A stretch of DNA of 64,000 bases from Carpediemonas membranifera (GCA_019828565.1 JAHDYR010000029.1:1-64000), one strand, 5' to 3'; counted from the first letter of the stretch, positions 39,745 through 50,177 are shown. Numbers and translations are program-made. Notes: generated by a model not told the origin, from the letters alone.

Positions 39745-40678
39745 TCAGGACATGAGCGGGTGCACGAGAAAAGGATGAACAAGCCTGGGGTTTACTGAAG
39801 TACCCCGACAGAACTTGTCTTGATGTCCCTGCTTACCGCACTTGCTGCAGACAGTCTTCGGGTTCCGACACTGGCGCGATGTGTGACCGGACTTGCCGCA
39901 GTTGTAGCACACGATGGTACGGCTGGTGCTCTGATGATCGGTGCTTGAGCCGGTCTGCTGACTTCTCTGCATTTCAGACTGGGCTCCCCGGTACTGGTGC
40001 TTGCCATGCGACTGGTGCTCACCCGGGTGAGGCGGGCCGCCCTGTCGGCGCAGACCTCGAGAATGGCTTGCGCGCTGGTCCTTAGGAGGGCGGTTTCGAG
40101 GCTGAGAATCGGACTTGATGGTCCTGGAAGTAATCATCGCAGCCTCTTGGAGACGCTTGCACGTCTGGAGAGCGACCTGGATGGTGCTGTTAAGGTCAAG
40201 CCCTGTAGCCGCCTCCTTGACTTCCCTACGGAGGTCCTCGTCCTGGATTCCCTTCACGAACATGCTGCGCATCACGGCGTCGGAGAAAGAGGGAGCCAAG
40301 ACGGCCTTGCGGCTGATGAATCTGTCGGCATAGAGTGAGAGACGTCCCACGTCAATACCCTGGGTCGTTAGCTGGAAAAGACGGCGCTCTAGGATCGGAT
40401 CAGTGGGCTTAATTGCGTTAGCAATCGCTCTGAAAAACGAGGTCCTCTCTCTCATGTTTCTTACGCTTCTCGCCCGTCACTGTGTTGTGCTTCGCGCTCT
40501 TGTATGTCTTGGCTACGTCTATACCAACTGCTGCACAGTATGAGGTGACAGCCGGACCCAAACGCTTGATAAGTCGGCGTTTTCCGCCCGTTCGGACATG
40601 GCGATCGAGTTTCTCCTTAAACGAAAGCAGAGCATTAATCTCTGGTTGAGTACATAACGGACCCTTGTCCTCAGTCAT
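39745..40678 (-). CDS. Ty3-B gag with two zinc knuckles
   Basis: Start [20 protein letters not shown] about 15 bp inside the 5' LTR. The frame shifts near 40450 into an ORF with the capsid-like helices ([39 protein letters not shown]) and two CCHC knuckles: [14 protein letters not shown] and [14 protein letters not shown]. These bind the element RNA. The knuckles resemble those of Ty3-C, so the two are related. Confidence 0.82.
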
Positions 40679-40683
40679 TGTAA

Positions 40684-40693
40684 GTAACGTTAC
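40684..40693 (-). promoter_or_regulatory. Palindromic primer-binding position of Ty3-B
   Basis: GTAACGTTAC, a perfect 10 bp palindrome, begins at the first base inside the 5' LTR, in the same position as GTATCGATAC in Ty3-A. Confidence 0.6.
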
Positions 40694-40795
40694 TGTGGGT
40701 TCGTGAGAACAAAGCTTTACAAAGAATAGAGCTCGACACCCATGTGTCGAGCTGGACGACTCAAGACTATTAAATAATCTATTGATGAACCAACA
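40694..40795 (-). repeat. 102 bp LTR, 5' LTR of Ty3-B
   Basis: Identical to 34662-34763. Flanked outside by the CAGG duplication. Confidence 0.92.
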
Positions 40796-40992
40796 CAGGT
40801 TGCAGTCGAGGTGGACCTCCTTGACGAAGGTGAAGCTGGTGACGAAGCAGGCGGGGATATCGCCCTCGAAGAGGTTGTGGCCGAGGTAGATGTACTGGAG
40901 GTACTCGTCGTTGCAGAGGGTGGCGGGCAGGGGGCCAGTCAGGAGGTTGTTGTCAAGGTTGAGGTACTTGAGGCTGGGCAGGTTGCCGATGG
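40796..40992 (-). pseudogene. LRR gene, central part
   Basis: Minus-strand LRR repeats: VTIGNLPSLKYLNLDNNLLT, GPLPATLCNDEYLQYIYLGH and NLFEGDIPACF, each fitting LxxLxLxxNxLxGxxP. Such repeats bind ligands or proteins in receptor-like or secreted proteins. It is cut on the left by Ty3-B and on the right by an 84 bp LTR at 40993, so it is a broken host gene. The joined reading across Ty3-B is in frame. Confidence 0.75.
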
Positions 40993-41076
40993 TGACGTTG
41001 TCGGTGGGAAACATTTTAATCTCGACACAATGGTGTCGTAATCATCAACTGATTAAATGATAAGGAGTCTACGACA
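40993..41076 (-). repeat. 84 bp LTR, solitary copy
   Basis: Third copy of the Ty3-D LTR, in the same orientation, with both ends intact (TGACG...CGACA on the plus strand). It abuts LRR coding DNA on the left and Ty3-C coding DNA on the right. No target duplication matches across it and no polypurine tract adjoins it. It is a solo LTR or breakpoint remnant. Confidence 0.7.
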
Positions 41077-43180
41077 CAGGACATGTCGCTTGAAGATGCC
41101 ATGCCGCGCGTTCTAGCCCTATCCAGAACAGTCCAAGAGAGCACCGCGATCGCCAACGCGTTCCAGGACAAGCCGTCCAACGCCGAGCACCACCACACGA
41201 GCCGTAACTCCCACCGACGCAACGATCGCAAGCCTCAGTCACGTCCCACCGAAGACCGTTCGCATGCTACCAGACCTGAACACGCGTCGACTAAGCCTAT
41301 CGACAAGAAGGGCAGACGTGATCATTCACAGTTCACTTGCTATAACTGTGGCGGTAAGGGTCACGCCGTCTATGAGTGTAAGAAGCCCAAGAACAAGTGT
41401 CAGAAGTGCGGGAAGAGCGGACACCTTGACAGGTTCTGTAAATCCCCACAGTACTTGTCCTTGTTCTCGATGACTTCACACAAACGCAAAGATAGCCTAC
41501 CTCTGTGCAAAGTTAAGGTCGAGGGTCGAGACGTCGTTGCCTTGATTGATTCGGGAGCCAACTGCTCCACTATATCCCCCAAGCTGACCAAGGGTATGAC
41601 GCGAATATCAGATGAAGATCGAAGCGTGCGTACAGCCAAGGGAACTATACAGTCCCAAGGTTCCGTGCAAGGGAACATCAAACTCATGCCGTCAGCCTTT
41701 ACACCTAAGGCAGTGTCCTTCAAGCCGGAGTTGATTGTGCTAGATACTGAGTTCGACGTCGTCCTGGGGTACCCCCACCTTGTCGAGCTGGGAATCCTCC
41801 CCGACGTGAACGTAGAGTCAGGGGAAAACTCGGACGAAGTCCAGGTCCCCGAAGCTTTCAAGCACAACGCTGCCATTTTTAGTCTATCCGACCAGTCGAC
41901 CAAGAGTCAAGCCGAACTGATCAAGAGGTTCTCCGATCTATTCCAAGACCGGGACGAACCTAGCAGGCTAGAGCCGTACGACCTCGTTCTGAAGGACGAT
42001 CGGGTCGTGAACGCCAGACCTTACTACGTACCCCCAGCGAAGATACACGTCGTGAGAGAGCACATCGACACACTGCTAGCCAAGAAATATATCGAGGCCT
42101 GCCAGTCACAATACGCTTCCCCAGCTATGACTGTGCCTAAGAAGGGAGGCAAGTCGCGTTTCGTAGTCGATTTCCGCCGTATTAACGAGCTTACTGAGCC
42201 GTTCGACTACCCCATCCCTCGTATCGACGAGGTGTACGAGGTGTCCGGGTACCACCAGATCCCTTTGACAGAACGATCAAGACCCCTGACTGCATTTACC
42301 ACCGTACTAGGGCAGTATCAATACCGACGGATGCCTTTCGGGCTGCGCAACGCAGGAGCTCACTTCCAGAAGGCCATGGAGCGCGCCTTCTCCGGGCTCG
42401 TGGGCAGCTCATGTTACATTTACATCGACGATATTATTGTCTTCGGCAGCGACGAGGCCGAATATCTCGCGAACCTCGAAAGAGTCCTGGACCGTGCGCG
42501 TAAGGTCAAGCTCCAGCTCAATCGCGAGAAATGCCAATTCGGCAGGCAGGAGGTCGAGTTCTTAGGTTGGGTTGTCAATGATGGGCAAGTGAGCATCGCA
42601 CCCAGCCGTGTAGACGACATCGCAAATCTCCAGATGCCGACATCCATCAAGGGCATGCAGGGCCTAGTAGGATTCCTCAACTATTTCCGGGATCACATTC
42701 CCCATTTTGCGGAAATCGGACACCCGTTAATCAAAGCTATGTCCGGTCACACAAGTCTCGGCCTGACCGCCCAGCAGGAGGCCCTCGATAAGCTCAAGCA
42801 GAGCCTTACCTCCGCTGACGCCCTAGCAATTTTCGACGCCACGAAGGAGCTTTCTATAATGACCGACGCCTCGGGAGTGGGGTACGGCGCAGTCCTATTG
42901 CAAGAGGGCAAGCCTGTCTGTTACATGTCGAAGGCCTTCAACGCCACACAGTCTCGTTGGTCAACGATTGAGAAGGAGGCGTACGCCATTGTGGCGGCCT
43001 TCCAGCGCTGGCGCAAGTTCCTTGCCTGGGGACCTTTCTCCATACTCACTGACCACCGAAACCTTACCTTCATGTTCCGTAGCATCAACCCGAAAGTCAG
43101 GAGGTGGGCCGATGCCATTTCCGACTTGGACTTTGAGATTAAGCACGTCGCCGGCCTGGACAATGGAGCCGCAGATGGTC
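41077..43180 (+). pseudogene. Ty3-C: gag end-protease-RT-RNase H fragment
   Basis: Plus-strand ORF (41083-43209) lacking the first part of gag and everything after RNase H. Two zinc knuckles (CYNCGGKGHAVYEC, CQKCGKSGHLDRFC), protease LIDSGANCSTISP (normal D-S-G), and RT with IEACQSQYASPAMTVPKKGG. An internal deletion joins YPIPRIDEV to VSGYHQIPL and removes the first RT catalytic Asp. MPFGLRNAGAHFQK, YIYIDDIIVFG and RNase H (IMTDASGVGYGAVLLQ) follow. Coding stops at the breakpoint near 43180, where LINE sequence starts. Dead copy, related to Ty3-B. Confidence 0.85.
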
Positions 43181-44205
43181 AGTTGGAAATGTCCGGTATG
43201 GGAAGTTGACGAAACCAACCGGAAAAAGGCCAAAAGCTGGCAATCGGGATTTATCGGATCTCATTGAAAGCTATTCGAGCTCGAAGCGAGCGACGGTGCC
43301 CCGCGGCGCCAGCATCCACCAAATGGTAATTTCAGGACCAAGAGTTCGTCTGCTCTGGGGCACGAGAGCAGAAATGGGAAGTATTCTCCTAACCCACTAG
43401 CCAGAGGGCACATTGGGGAAGCAAATTGCTCCCCGGAGGAGATCGCCCGTTGCGAAGCAGGTTAGCGCCAGAGCGGGCCGGCAGAGGACAACTGGCTGCT
43501 CCAGGTGAGGTGCGCACCACCTCACCTGGAGCCCACTCCCCTGCCCTGTATACCTCGCCGTGCGCCAAGCTATGTCGAGCAACAGATGATCGTCCTCGTG
43601 TGCCCAAAAAATGCACAGAGGCAAAAACCACCCAAAAGGGAATAAGTTAGCCTCGGTAGGAAAGCGTTGACAGAATACACAGTACTCTAACAACAAACAA
43701 AACCTACCGCCCATGCTCCTGGGACCCACAAGGGGACCAGACGCAACTAAACGCTCCTCGCACAAACCCACAAGGGAAATCAACGCGAACAAGCGTACTG
43801 CGCCACCTTTATGATTGAAACCCCTACCGTAACCGGTACCCGCAGTAGGCCCCAGAGGCACTGCGACACGATTGCCTCAGACAACTTAACTGGGGCCATA
43901 TGGCAAAGTAACCCGAGAGCACCGGGACCGGCGGCCAATAGGCTCTCACTGGGAGGCCACTGGGCCACACTACTCCGGCGCCCGTGCTCTCATGCCGCCC
44001 AAGACCGGGCTTGTGGACGTCATCGCCACGAGAGCCGGGATCGCCGCCCGCCGCCGGCATAGGCAACAGGGCCACCACAACAGGCCCCCAGTACACCAGC
44101 CATACCGGACAACAGACCGGGAGCGCTGAGGGCCCCGTCCACAGCCCCACAAGAAACGCCCAGCCGAAGCCAAAAGGCATAAACCATCACGGTGTTTACC
44201 AGGAC
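43181..44205. other. GC-rich LINE 5' region, no gene assigned
   Basis: Both strands have short to medium open frames, as expected of GC-rich DNA. None shows a domain. Short inverted words such as CCAGGTGAGGTG / CACCTCACCTGG (about 43501-43532) give a perfect 12 bp hairpin. It may be the LINE 5' untranslated region. Confidence 0.35.
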
Positions 44206-45125
44206 TCACAACCTCTTGGGAGTGACGCGACCCAGGAAGGAAACAACCGGGCTGCGACCACAAGATACAGGACGAGGGGCGTGAATGGCAACCAGCTGGT
44301 GCAGCCGGGCGTCTATGCGAGCACGAAGGCGCTTATAGACCCGCATTTGGCCCCTCAGCTCAGCGTCGAAACCCCGAGCCGACTTAGACTCGTGGGGACT
44401 CAGGTCCTCGTCACGGTAATTCTGAGCCAGGTAGGAAAAAGCAGCGGCACGCTCCCGCCACCGGCTGGCCAGGACGTCCACCTGGGCAAAATCGTCAGCT
44501 ATGGTCCGCAGGAAATGCGCCTCCCAACCCCGAGGAGTCGCCGGGCCAGGAGTCGGGGACTCCCGAGAAGGAGCGGTGAAGCCCCTGCCGCCACAAGGCA
44601 AGGGACTACCCTGGGGCCCGGAGGGGAATATGGGATCCCCCGTCGGAGTGCGAAGAGGGCCCTGCTTCCCGGGAAAGAGGCGGCGCCCCCGAAATCGGAG
44701 TCCAGGCCGTACTCGGGCCAAGGACTCGATAGGGATCGGAGTGCATAACCCCTGGTAATGCACCTCCCCCTCTGGGGACCGCTGGGCAGCGGAGGCGCCG
44801 GCCGAATGGCCAGGAGGAGGCGTGAAGGTGGAAGGAGAGATGGAACGGACGCATGGGGAATAAGGGACAGCAGCCCCGTGTGGGGCGATGCTCCCCTGTC
44901 CCTGCAATAAGGTTCCCTTTTGGGTTTTCGCCAGACATGTTTTTGTGTGGAAACAAGGTCCGCAACAAACCTCGCATACCTCGCCCCTGAACCATCCGCC
45001 CTGAGGAAGGGAAAGGAGCCATACAAGACCAGGACATCGCTGGCTGGCGCCCCTTGGAACCTCCACCAAACCTCCTCAAGCCCCTCCAAGAAGCTGGCAA
45101 AAGTGCACTTCCCGCCTTTTGCCAC
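44206..45125 (-). CDS. Antisense ORF in the LINE 5' region, frameshifted
   Basis: On the minus strand one frame starts MAKGGKCTFASFLEGLEEVW and runs with GAPASDVLVLYGSFPFLRAD. After a slip near 44890 a second frame gives a Pro/Ser linker and a helical domain: AHFLRTIADDFAQVDVLASR, WRERAAAFSYLAQNYRDEDL and LRARIDARLHQLVAIH. The amino-acid pattern looks protein-like, more so than the plus frames over the same DNA. The start is divergent from, and about overlapping, the plus-strand ORF at 45119. Function unknown; it may be an antisense LINE gene or an older gene under the LINE. Confidence 0.4.
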
Positions 45126-45759
45126 TCCAAATGGAAACAGGGGAATATCCCAACAGGGACATGCCAGATAGGGAAGAAAGCATGATTTATGGCTTATTCG
45201 CCCTTAAGGCTGCACCCAGAAGGGATCTCAGGAAAACCAGAAGGGAAAAAGCAAATACGTCCATTATCCAGCTCGGCAACGCGATAGGATACGACAAGAT
45301 TGTAGACCCAGAACAGGGAAGCTTTACAGCAAAGGAAGGCCCAGGGGAGCTCCGGAAAAGCCGGGCCAAGAAGCTGTTTGCATCACTTCCCCTCCTGAGA
45401 CGGTACACAAAAGCCGCCCAACAGCCATACTGGCTATTCATTGAAGGGAACCGGCTGGACCTAAGCAGGCGGAGACACTAAGCCGGCTTCGCCCAGGGTC
45501 CCCCAAATTTGTGTTCTACCCCAGAGTCCAGGCGGACTACTCCAAGTACGTAGCACATCCCCACCGGACGAGCCAGACGGCACCAGCTAGTGAGCAACAC
45601 ACCCCATCACTTCTCCCCGTGGAGGAGGGCCTTGATCTCGGCCGAATCCATAACCGGGACTTTTCGAGACCACGCCACACAATGACCTCGAACAGCTCCC
45701 AAAGCGTCCCAGACGCCTTGGATCAAACACCACCCCAAATGGGATCAAGGAGTCGTTAA
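45119..45759 (+). CDS. LINE ORF1 N-terminal region
   Basis: The first frame (45119-45481) reads MIYGLFALKAAPRRDLRKTR, basic and helical, with YWLFIEGNRLDLSRRRH before the stop. The next frame (45511-45759) has FYPRVQADYSKYVAHPHRTS. They probably form one protein broken by an indel near 45480. No family recognised. The location upstream of the rest of ORF1 and its strand suggest a LINE structural protein. Confidence 0.4.
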
Positions 45760-45848
45760 CGCCACTGGGCAAGCAACTGGCCACACCGGACGAATGGGAC
45801 TGCATCAGAGCCTCAGCAGATGCGGCTATTCCCACAAGGGACGTTGCC

Positions 45849-47220
45849 ATGGTCTTCACCAGAGATGACGCAACGGACTTCACTGCCCGAACGGGAAAGG
45901 TCGCAAGGACGCTCCTCCTAGAGCTCGTGGCAACATCGCTGCAAGCTGCAGGACATTCTTCGATCTCAGGCAACGGCATCCAGACCAAGTACGGGATGGA
46001 GGCTGCAATGTGGCTCCTCCATGCCGCCGGACACGCCATCTCCGCGGGAGCTGCAGCCAGAGGGCTCCCCCTCACTAGGACGCGAAAACAAGAAGCTCTG
46101 GGCCGACCTAGGCCGGGAACTAGCCAAAGGGCAAGGCTACCACGCCCCTCACCCCCCGGAGGGAGGTTTCCGCAGACCAGACGGCACGCCCATCCAGATC
46201 TGGACCCAGGGCCCCGTCGAGGAGATCCTCATCTACAGCAGAACCGAGGGTGTGATGAGGCCAGTCTTCCCACCCCCACCCCTGGAAGAAGAGCCTTCGG
46301 CAGCAGAGGCAGACCTGATGGAGGAGGTCAGAGACCTCATCCAACGGTGGTCAGTCCCCGGCTTCCCCGAACTCTGGTCGGCATGGGATAAGACCAGGCG
46401 TCTCTGGTCCCCACCCGCGAGGATTGCCCGCGAACTGGTGTCTGCCTCCTTTCTGACGCGCAACATCACTAACTACTGGCTCACAACGGGGCAGACCCAA
46501 GTTATAGAGCCCGTACGGGACGGGGCATCTCATGGAGCCCTGGGTACTAACGAAGAAGAAACCCCCCTGGGCCCGAGCGGCAGCAGGACTTCCGGCCCTG
46601 ATGACACACCCACCACGCCAAACAAGGGCACATGCGGGCCCAGCATGGGAGCTAGCCCGCCTCGTTCCAATATCACCCAACGAGCCAACACCACCAGGCA
46701 GTTGATCGCTATGGTGGACTTTGAGGAAGGAAGAGCCAGATCCAACCAAGGAGACGAGGCCATCATTTGCGAAGGGGCGGCACTGATTTTCGACCCAGCT
46801 AACGAGCAAATCCTCTACTACATGCACGGGATGCTTGGGGAAGACATCACAGTGGATGCCCTGGACCAATGTCTGTGGGCCACGCACTACATCCATGGCT
46901 GCCCACCAGCTACGTTTGTCGACGTCACCACGGGCAAAGCCCCCAAGGGATACGAAGCAGACTTCCCCCACGCCAAGCGATGGTGCACCGAGATGGCTAC
47001 AGAGCTGAAGAGACTGGAAGACGACTCGGGGCCACAGAAGACCCACGTCCACATCGTGGCTAAGGGAGTCGAGGCTGAGAGAAGCATCCTGACCAGTGAG
47101 AAGTTCGTCCCAGACGGGAACCTCCGCACCTGGCTAAGCTTACGCCTCATGGATGAAACTGACCTCAACACGATCTTCCCCAACATCCTCGACACGCTGA
47201 CCTGGTTCTACCCCCAATAG
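45849..47220 (+). CDS. LINE ORF1 central region
   Basis: The frame at 45849 gives VFTRDDATDFTARTGKVART, then LLLELVATSLQAAG. It passes near 46080 into the 46021-47220 frame: IQIWTQGPVEEILIYSRTEG, VRDLIQRWSVPGFPELWSAW, and a C-terminal domain ALIFDPANEQILYYMHGMLG to TFVDVTTGKAPKGYEADFP. No domain is recognised with confidence. The ORF ends with a TAG at 47218, 97 bp before the next segment in another frame. Long structural ORF1 proteins are common in LINEs. Confidence 0.45.
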
Positions 47221-47314
47221 TGGGGAGAAGAGCCTCACCGGCCTCCCCTCCCGACCCCAGTCCGAACTGGGCCGGACCTGGACCAGAAGGTACCAACAGC
47301 GCCCGGAGGCAAAA

Positions 47315-47606
47315 TTGGTGTGCCCCTATCACAAGCACGCACCCCACCACTGCCACTGCGCCCTAGCAGATGTCTCCATATTCTACGCCAGACTAGCAAC
47401 AGCGTTCTGGATGAGAGACAACCCAGGCTGGGACTGGGGGCAGGTAGAAGCCCACCTCACAGCCCTAGGAAGCATGCTCATGGGCAGGGAGTCGCCGTAC
47501 CATGATGAATACAAGGACCTGGCGACCAAAGTCAACGCCAGACACGGCCTCGGCACCGTGGCGGCCGGTCGCCTAACCCCATTGTCCCAACAAGTCAACC
47601 TCCATG
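47315..47606 (+). CDS. LINE ORF1, His/Cys-rich segment
   Basis: VCPYHKHAPHHCHCALADVS is a Cys/His cluster that could bind zinc, followed by FYARLATAFWMRDNPGWDWG and a helical region. The transposon insertion at 47607 interrupts it; the rest is at 56465. The apparent continuation past 47606 belongs to the transposon. Confidence 0.5.
47603..47606 (+). repeat. Target-site duplication CATG (left)
   Basis: CATG precedes the transposon and is repeated at 56461-56464. Removing one copy restores the LINE reading frame. Confidence 0.85.
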
Positions 47607-47624
47607 CTGTCTGGAGGGGGTGTA
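47607..47624 (+). repeat. 18 bp terminal inverted repeat (left)
   Basis: CTGTCTGGAGGGGGTGTA, the exact reverse complement of 56443-56460. A GTGGCAGTATAC word follows at 47629-47640 and recurs near the right end. Confidence 0.85.
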
Positions 47625-47669
47625 TGGGTGGCAGTATACACCTACGGAACAGAGGGGCTCTGTCAAAAA

Positions 47670-48044
47670 TGTCCGATTTAGAACGTCTTACTCTGGCACC
47701 ATGTAGCCCCCTTCCTGATGCACCTTTGAGCACGTGCTTGGCCTGCGATAATTACTTGGCGTCCCGTAAAGCCCAAAAATTAATCAAATCGTCATCAAAT
47801 GCGAATTAAAGATGCTGATATTGCTCATGAAACGACTCTGCTGATCAGCTGGGACTCTACGCGGCGATATGGCATGGCAAGTCTCTACACTTTGGAGACA
47901 ATTCGGTCCCATGGTTCCTACCTTGACCCACGTTGTCTCGCGCGCGCGAGGGACTCACTAAAAGGATATATCAACACTGATATAGATCGTTTATCCACGG
48001 AGATATCAATTGCTCCCAATCCCAGCTTGCAAGAAAAAAGTTAA
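47670..48044 (+). CDS. Two small overlapping ORFs of unknown function
   Basis: The first ORF (47670-47809) starts MSDLERLTLAPCSPLPDAPL and has CLACDNYLASRKAQ. The second (from the ATG at 47799 to 48044) starts MRIKDADIAHETTLLISWDS and includes LETIRSHGSYLDPRC. The stop of the first overlaps the start of the second, so one gene with an indel is likely. The Cys pair and GSYLxxxC recall small host-like ORFs elsewhere in the window, but no family is recognised. It is the first gene inside the left terminal repeat. Confidence 0.4.
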
Positions 48045-48114
48045 GGGGCTGTATTGGGGCTTGCACTGATATCTCTATATATGCCGACACAGTCACTGGG
48101 CTGTCCATCACTGA

Positions 48115-48186
48115 ACAGCTCTAGCCCAATACAAAAACATGAGGGCTCGAAGTTTTGGCCTTCTCGGAAAAGGGTGGCGGAACGCT
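48115..48186 (+). repeat. 72 bp repeat, matches the transposon right subterminal region
   Basis: Matches 56342-56413 in the same orientation with few differences (GCTCTAGCCCAATACAAAAA, then GAGGGCTCGAAGTTTTGGCC). It may mark the end of a related, deleted element. Confidence 0.65.
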
Positions 48187-48586
48187 GCAACACTACAATG
48201 CTAATGGACAGAGGGGAGGAAGTGGTCCACTGGTATGTCCTATGGGTCGCTTCTTCCCCTCTGTCCATTTTTTACACGATATCGATTTGCCGGATTTGAC
48301 ACATGTTGTGCGATCTTTAACTCCTCGCGTCCAACCACCTCTCCCAAACGATCTGCAAGATCGACCAGCCCCTGGATCACTTGGGCCTGCCTCCGTGCCC
48401 GGCCTGTTGCGATCAATGATGGTGATTACTTGCAACGAACGCGATCACCGGAAATTACCTTACCTTACCTTACCTGCAGGTACCATGGGTGTTCGTTTTC
48501 GTCTCCAAACGCCATGGTGTAAGAGCATAAAGTGCATTTTCTGTTTACTGTGCCGTTGGGGATTGATGGCGCTGGCGTAGGGGTGC

Positions 48587-48796
48587 TGTGTGGGCGCCAG
48601 GGATGACGGCGCCAGGGATGAGACGCCAGGGATGAGGGAGCCAAGATGAGGGCGCCAGGGATGAGGCGCCAGGGATGAGGCGCCAGGGATGAGACGCCAG
48701 GGATGAGGGAGCCAAGATGAGGGCGCCAGGGATGAGGCGCCAGGGATGAGGCGCCAGGATGAGGGAGCCAAGATGAGGGCGCCAGGGATGAGGAGT
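48587..48796 (+). repeat. Minisatellite, unit about GGCGCCAGGGATGA
   Basis: About fourteen imperfect 12-16 bp units of GCGCCAGGGATGAG interspersed with GGAGCCAAGATGAG variants. The spacing is regular with no unique spacers, so it is not a CRISPR array. The copy in block A' (54781-54908) has fewer units. Confidence 0.85.
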
Positions 48797-48805
48797 ACAG
48801 TATTT

Positions 48806-48894
48806 GAACCCCGAAAACGCCATATTACCAGCACCAATGAGCTTCATCAACGAAGATGCGCTCACTGGTGCCGGTTATGGCGTTTTCGGGGTTC
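48806..48894. mobile_element. 89 bp fold-back (MITE-like), repeated at 54921-55009
   Basis: GAACCCCGAAAACGCCAT pairs with ATGGCGTTTTCGGGGTTC. A second stem of TACCAGCACCA pairs imperfectly with TGGTGCCGGTTA. The arms resemble those of the fold-back at 49068-49144. Confidence 0.75.
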
Positions 48895-49067
48895 GTCGAT
48901 CATTCTGCTCCCAAATCTGCACCTGTATTTTCGTGAGCATGCCCGGGAGCTGGGCCAGACGAGTGGTGCCACAGGGACTAAGCTCCGCTGCTCAGCCTCT
49001 GCCAGGCGACACTCGTCTGAATTCTGCACGAAAAAAATTCAGACGACGAATGATGGGCAAAGGGCCG

Positions 49068-49144
49068 CGAAAACGCTGAAGTACCAGCGCAAGTAGAGCG
49101 GTTTGCAATAAAATAGCTTACTTGCGCTGGTGCTGGCGTTTTCG
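49068..49144. mobile_element. 77 bp fold-back with related arms
   Basis: CGAAAACGCTGAAGTACCAG plus CGCAAGTA pairs with TACTTGCGCTGG...GCGTTTTCG. It shares CGAAAACGC and TACCAGC with the hairpin at 48806, so the two are likely one MITE family. Confidence 0.7.
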
Positions 49145-49763
49145 GGGCCCTGAATTGCCCCGGGCGCTCTCCCGGGCTCCTCTCTCCCGGGCTCCTCTCT
49201 CCCGGGCTCCTCTCCCCCGCGCTCTTCTCCCCCGGGCGCTCTCCCGGGCTCTATCCTCCGGGGCTCCTGTCCCCAGCGCTGTTTCCCAGGCGCTCTGCTC
49301 TCTCCAGCGTCCTCACTCGTAAATGTACGTTGCTGTCTTGTCTGCTTGATCTGATTTCATTTAGTGTGCACTTTAGGGGATAGTTTCATTGCAACGCCAA
49401 AATGGCGAGTTCAGGTTGTAGCAATGATCTGATGCGCGGAATGTACTAGAAAACATTGCAATTACAACGCAAAGCAGCGAAAAGCGGAGAAATCAACATC
49501 AATAACAACATCAACACCAAAAGAACAGTATCCCAAAGAGTTGTGGGCGTTGCTGCGCCAAAGAGCAATAAATGACCACAAAGCATTCGCTTATGCACAA
49601 TTAGCTGCCAGAAAGAACACTACACCGTTACTTTGGATCATCCCAGTTCGCCGGAGATGACGCAGGTCCAGAACGCTGCCTTGGAGGGCTGGTGAAGCGG
49701 TTGTGTAGCGCTTACTCGCCTGGCCTTTGGGGCTCTCTCAACATCCTTCCAGACTACTGCATT
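49145..49763. other. Minisatellite (49150-49300) then no gene
   Basis: A CCCGGGCTCCTCTCT tandem repeat of about ten units occupies 49160-49300. The remaining 460 bp is AT-richer with no gene; ACAACATCAA-type words recur. GTGCACTTTAGGGG at 49370 resembles element-end motifs seen at 50045 and 51476. Confidence 0.5.
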
Positions 49764-50177
49764 GTCATTCACCGGAGGAGCAGGCCAGAGTCACTTGCCA
49801 TCTGGCGCATCATGAGGAGATATTGGAATGTGATGATGTGTTTATTGACTAAATGAGCTGGAATTAGGCGGGTTTGATGTTGCTTACATGTTCTGTGGCA
49901 TGCCTGATGTCCAAAGATGTATTTTGGCACAGTGATGTTGTTTAGTGTGCTCATTGCTGACCGCATAGTTATCTGACTTCAATGTGTCGTGTTGATGGCA
50001 AGAAATCGATGGTAGCTCGCACGTTTGAGGTAGTTGCTTGTTGCATCGATGCAACGCACTTTAAGGATTAAAAAGCTGCACCCCATAGCCGTTTCCTAAG
50101 GCCAGATACGGTCCTCTCTAGCGTATATACACGCGTGAATTGGGACTAGATGGGACTAGATGCAGTGTTGTGGCATG
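49764..50177 (+). repeat. Repeat block B, copy 1
   Basis: 414 bp nearly identical to 54123-54536. It contains a minus-strand 65-codon frame duplicated with it, the palindrome TTGCATCGATGCAA (50041-50054) and GCACTTTAAGG. No known product. Confidence 0.85.

Larger units (their letters stand above)
34662..40795 (-). mobile_element. Ty3-B: complete Ty3/Gypsy element with antisense ORF
   Basis: 6134 bp with identical 102 bp LTRs and target duplication CAGG (34658-34661 and 40796-40799), inserted into an LRR gene. Order on the minus strand: gag, protease, RT, RNase H, integrase, chromodomain. A further 1.9 kb before the 3' LTR contains a 373-codon ORF on the plus strand. A few single-base slips break gag-pol. 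LTR identity implies a young insertion. Confidence 0.92.
43181..47606 (+). mobile_element. LINE, 5' part (split by the 47607-56460 transposon)
   Basis: The plus-strand frame ending ...SQQVNLH at 47606 continues in frame at 56465 with GTKNPKRGQIIMTNW when the inserted transposon and one CATG are disregarded. This shows that the two halves are one LINE. The left limit is taken at the end of Ty3-C coding. The total LINE length without the insertion would be near 10.7 kb, long for the class. Confidence 0.7.
48351..49018 (+). repeat. Repeat block A, copy 1
   Basis: A 668 bp block repeated at 54537-55133 (597 bp). The length difference lies in the GCGCCAGGGATGAG minisatellite. It contains a TACCT-rich run (48461-48478), the minisatellite and a long hairpin. 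No coding capacity of note. Confidence 0.85.

Noticed and set aside
41077-41085. Ty3-C as a full element with 40993-41076 as its 5' LTR
   Set aside because: The LTR is in the opposite orientation to Ty3-C, gag is already truncated at 41083, and no second LTR follows 43209.
43984-44748. Plus-strand 254-codon ORF
   Set aside because: Composition looks like a GC-rich shadow. The minus-strand frames over the same bases are more protein-like.
48587-48796. Regular short repeats that could suggest a CRISPR array
   Set aside because: The units are contiguous variants of one 14 bp sequence with no unique spacers, and the DNA is eukaryotic. It is a minisatellite.
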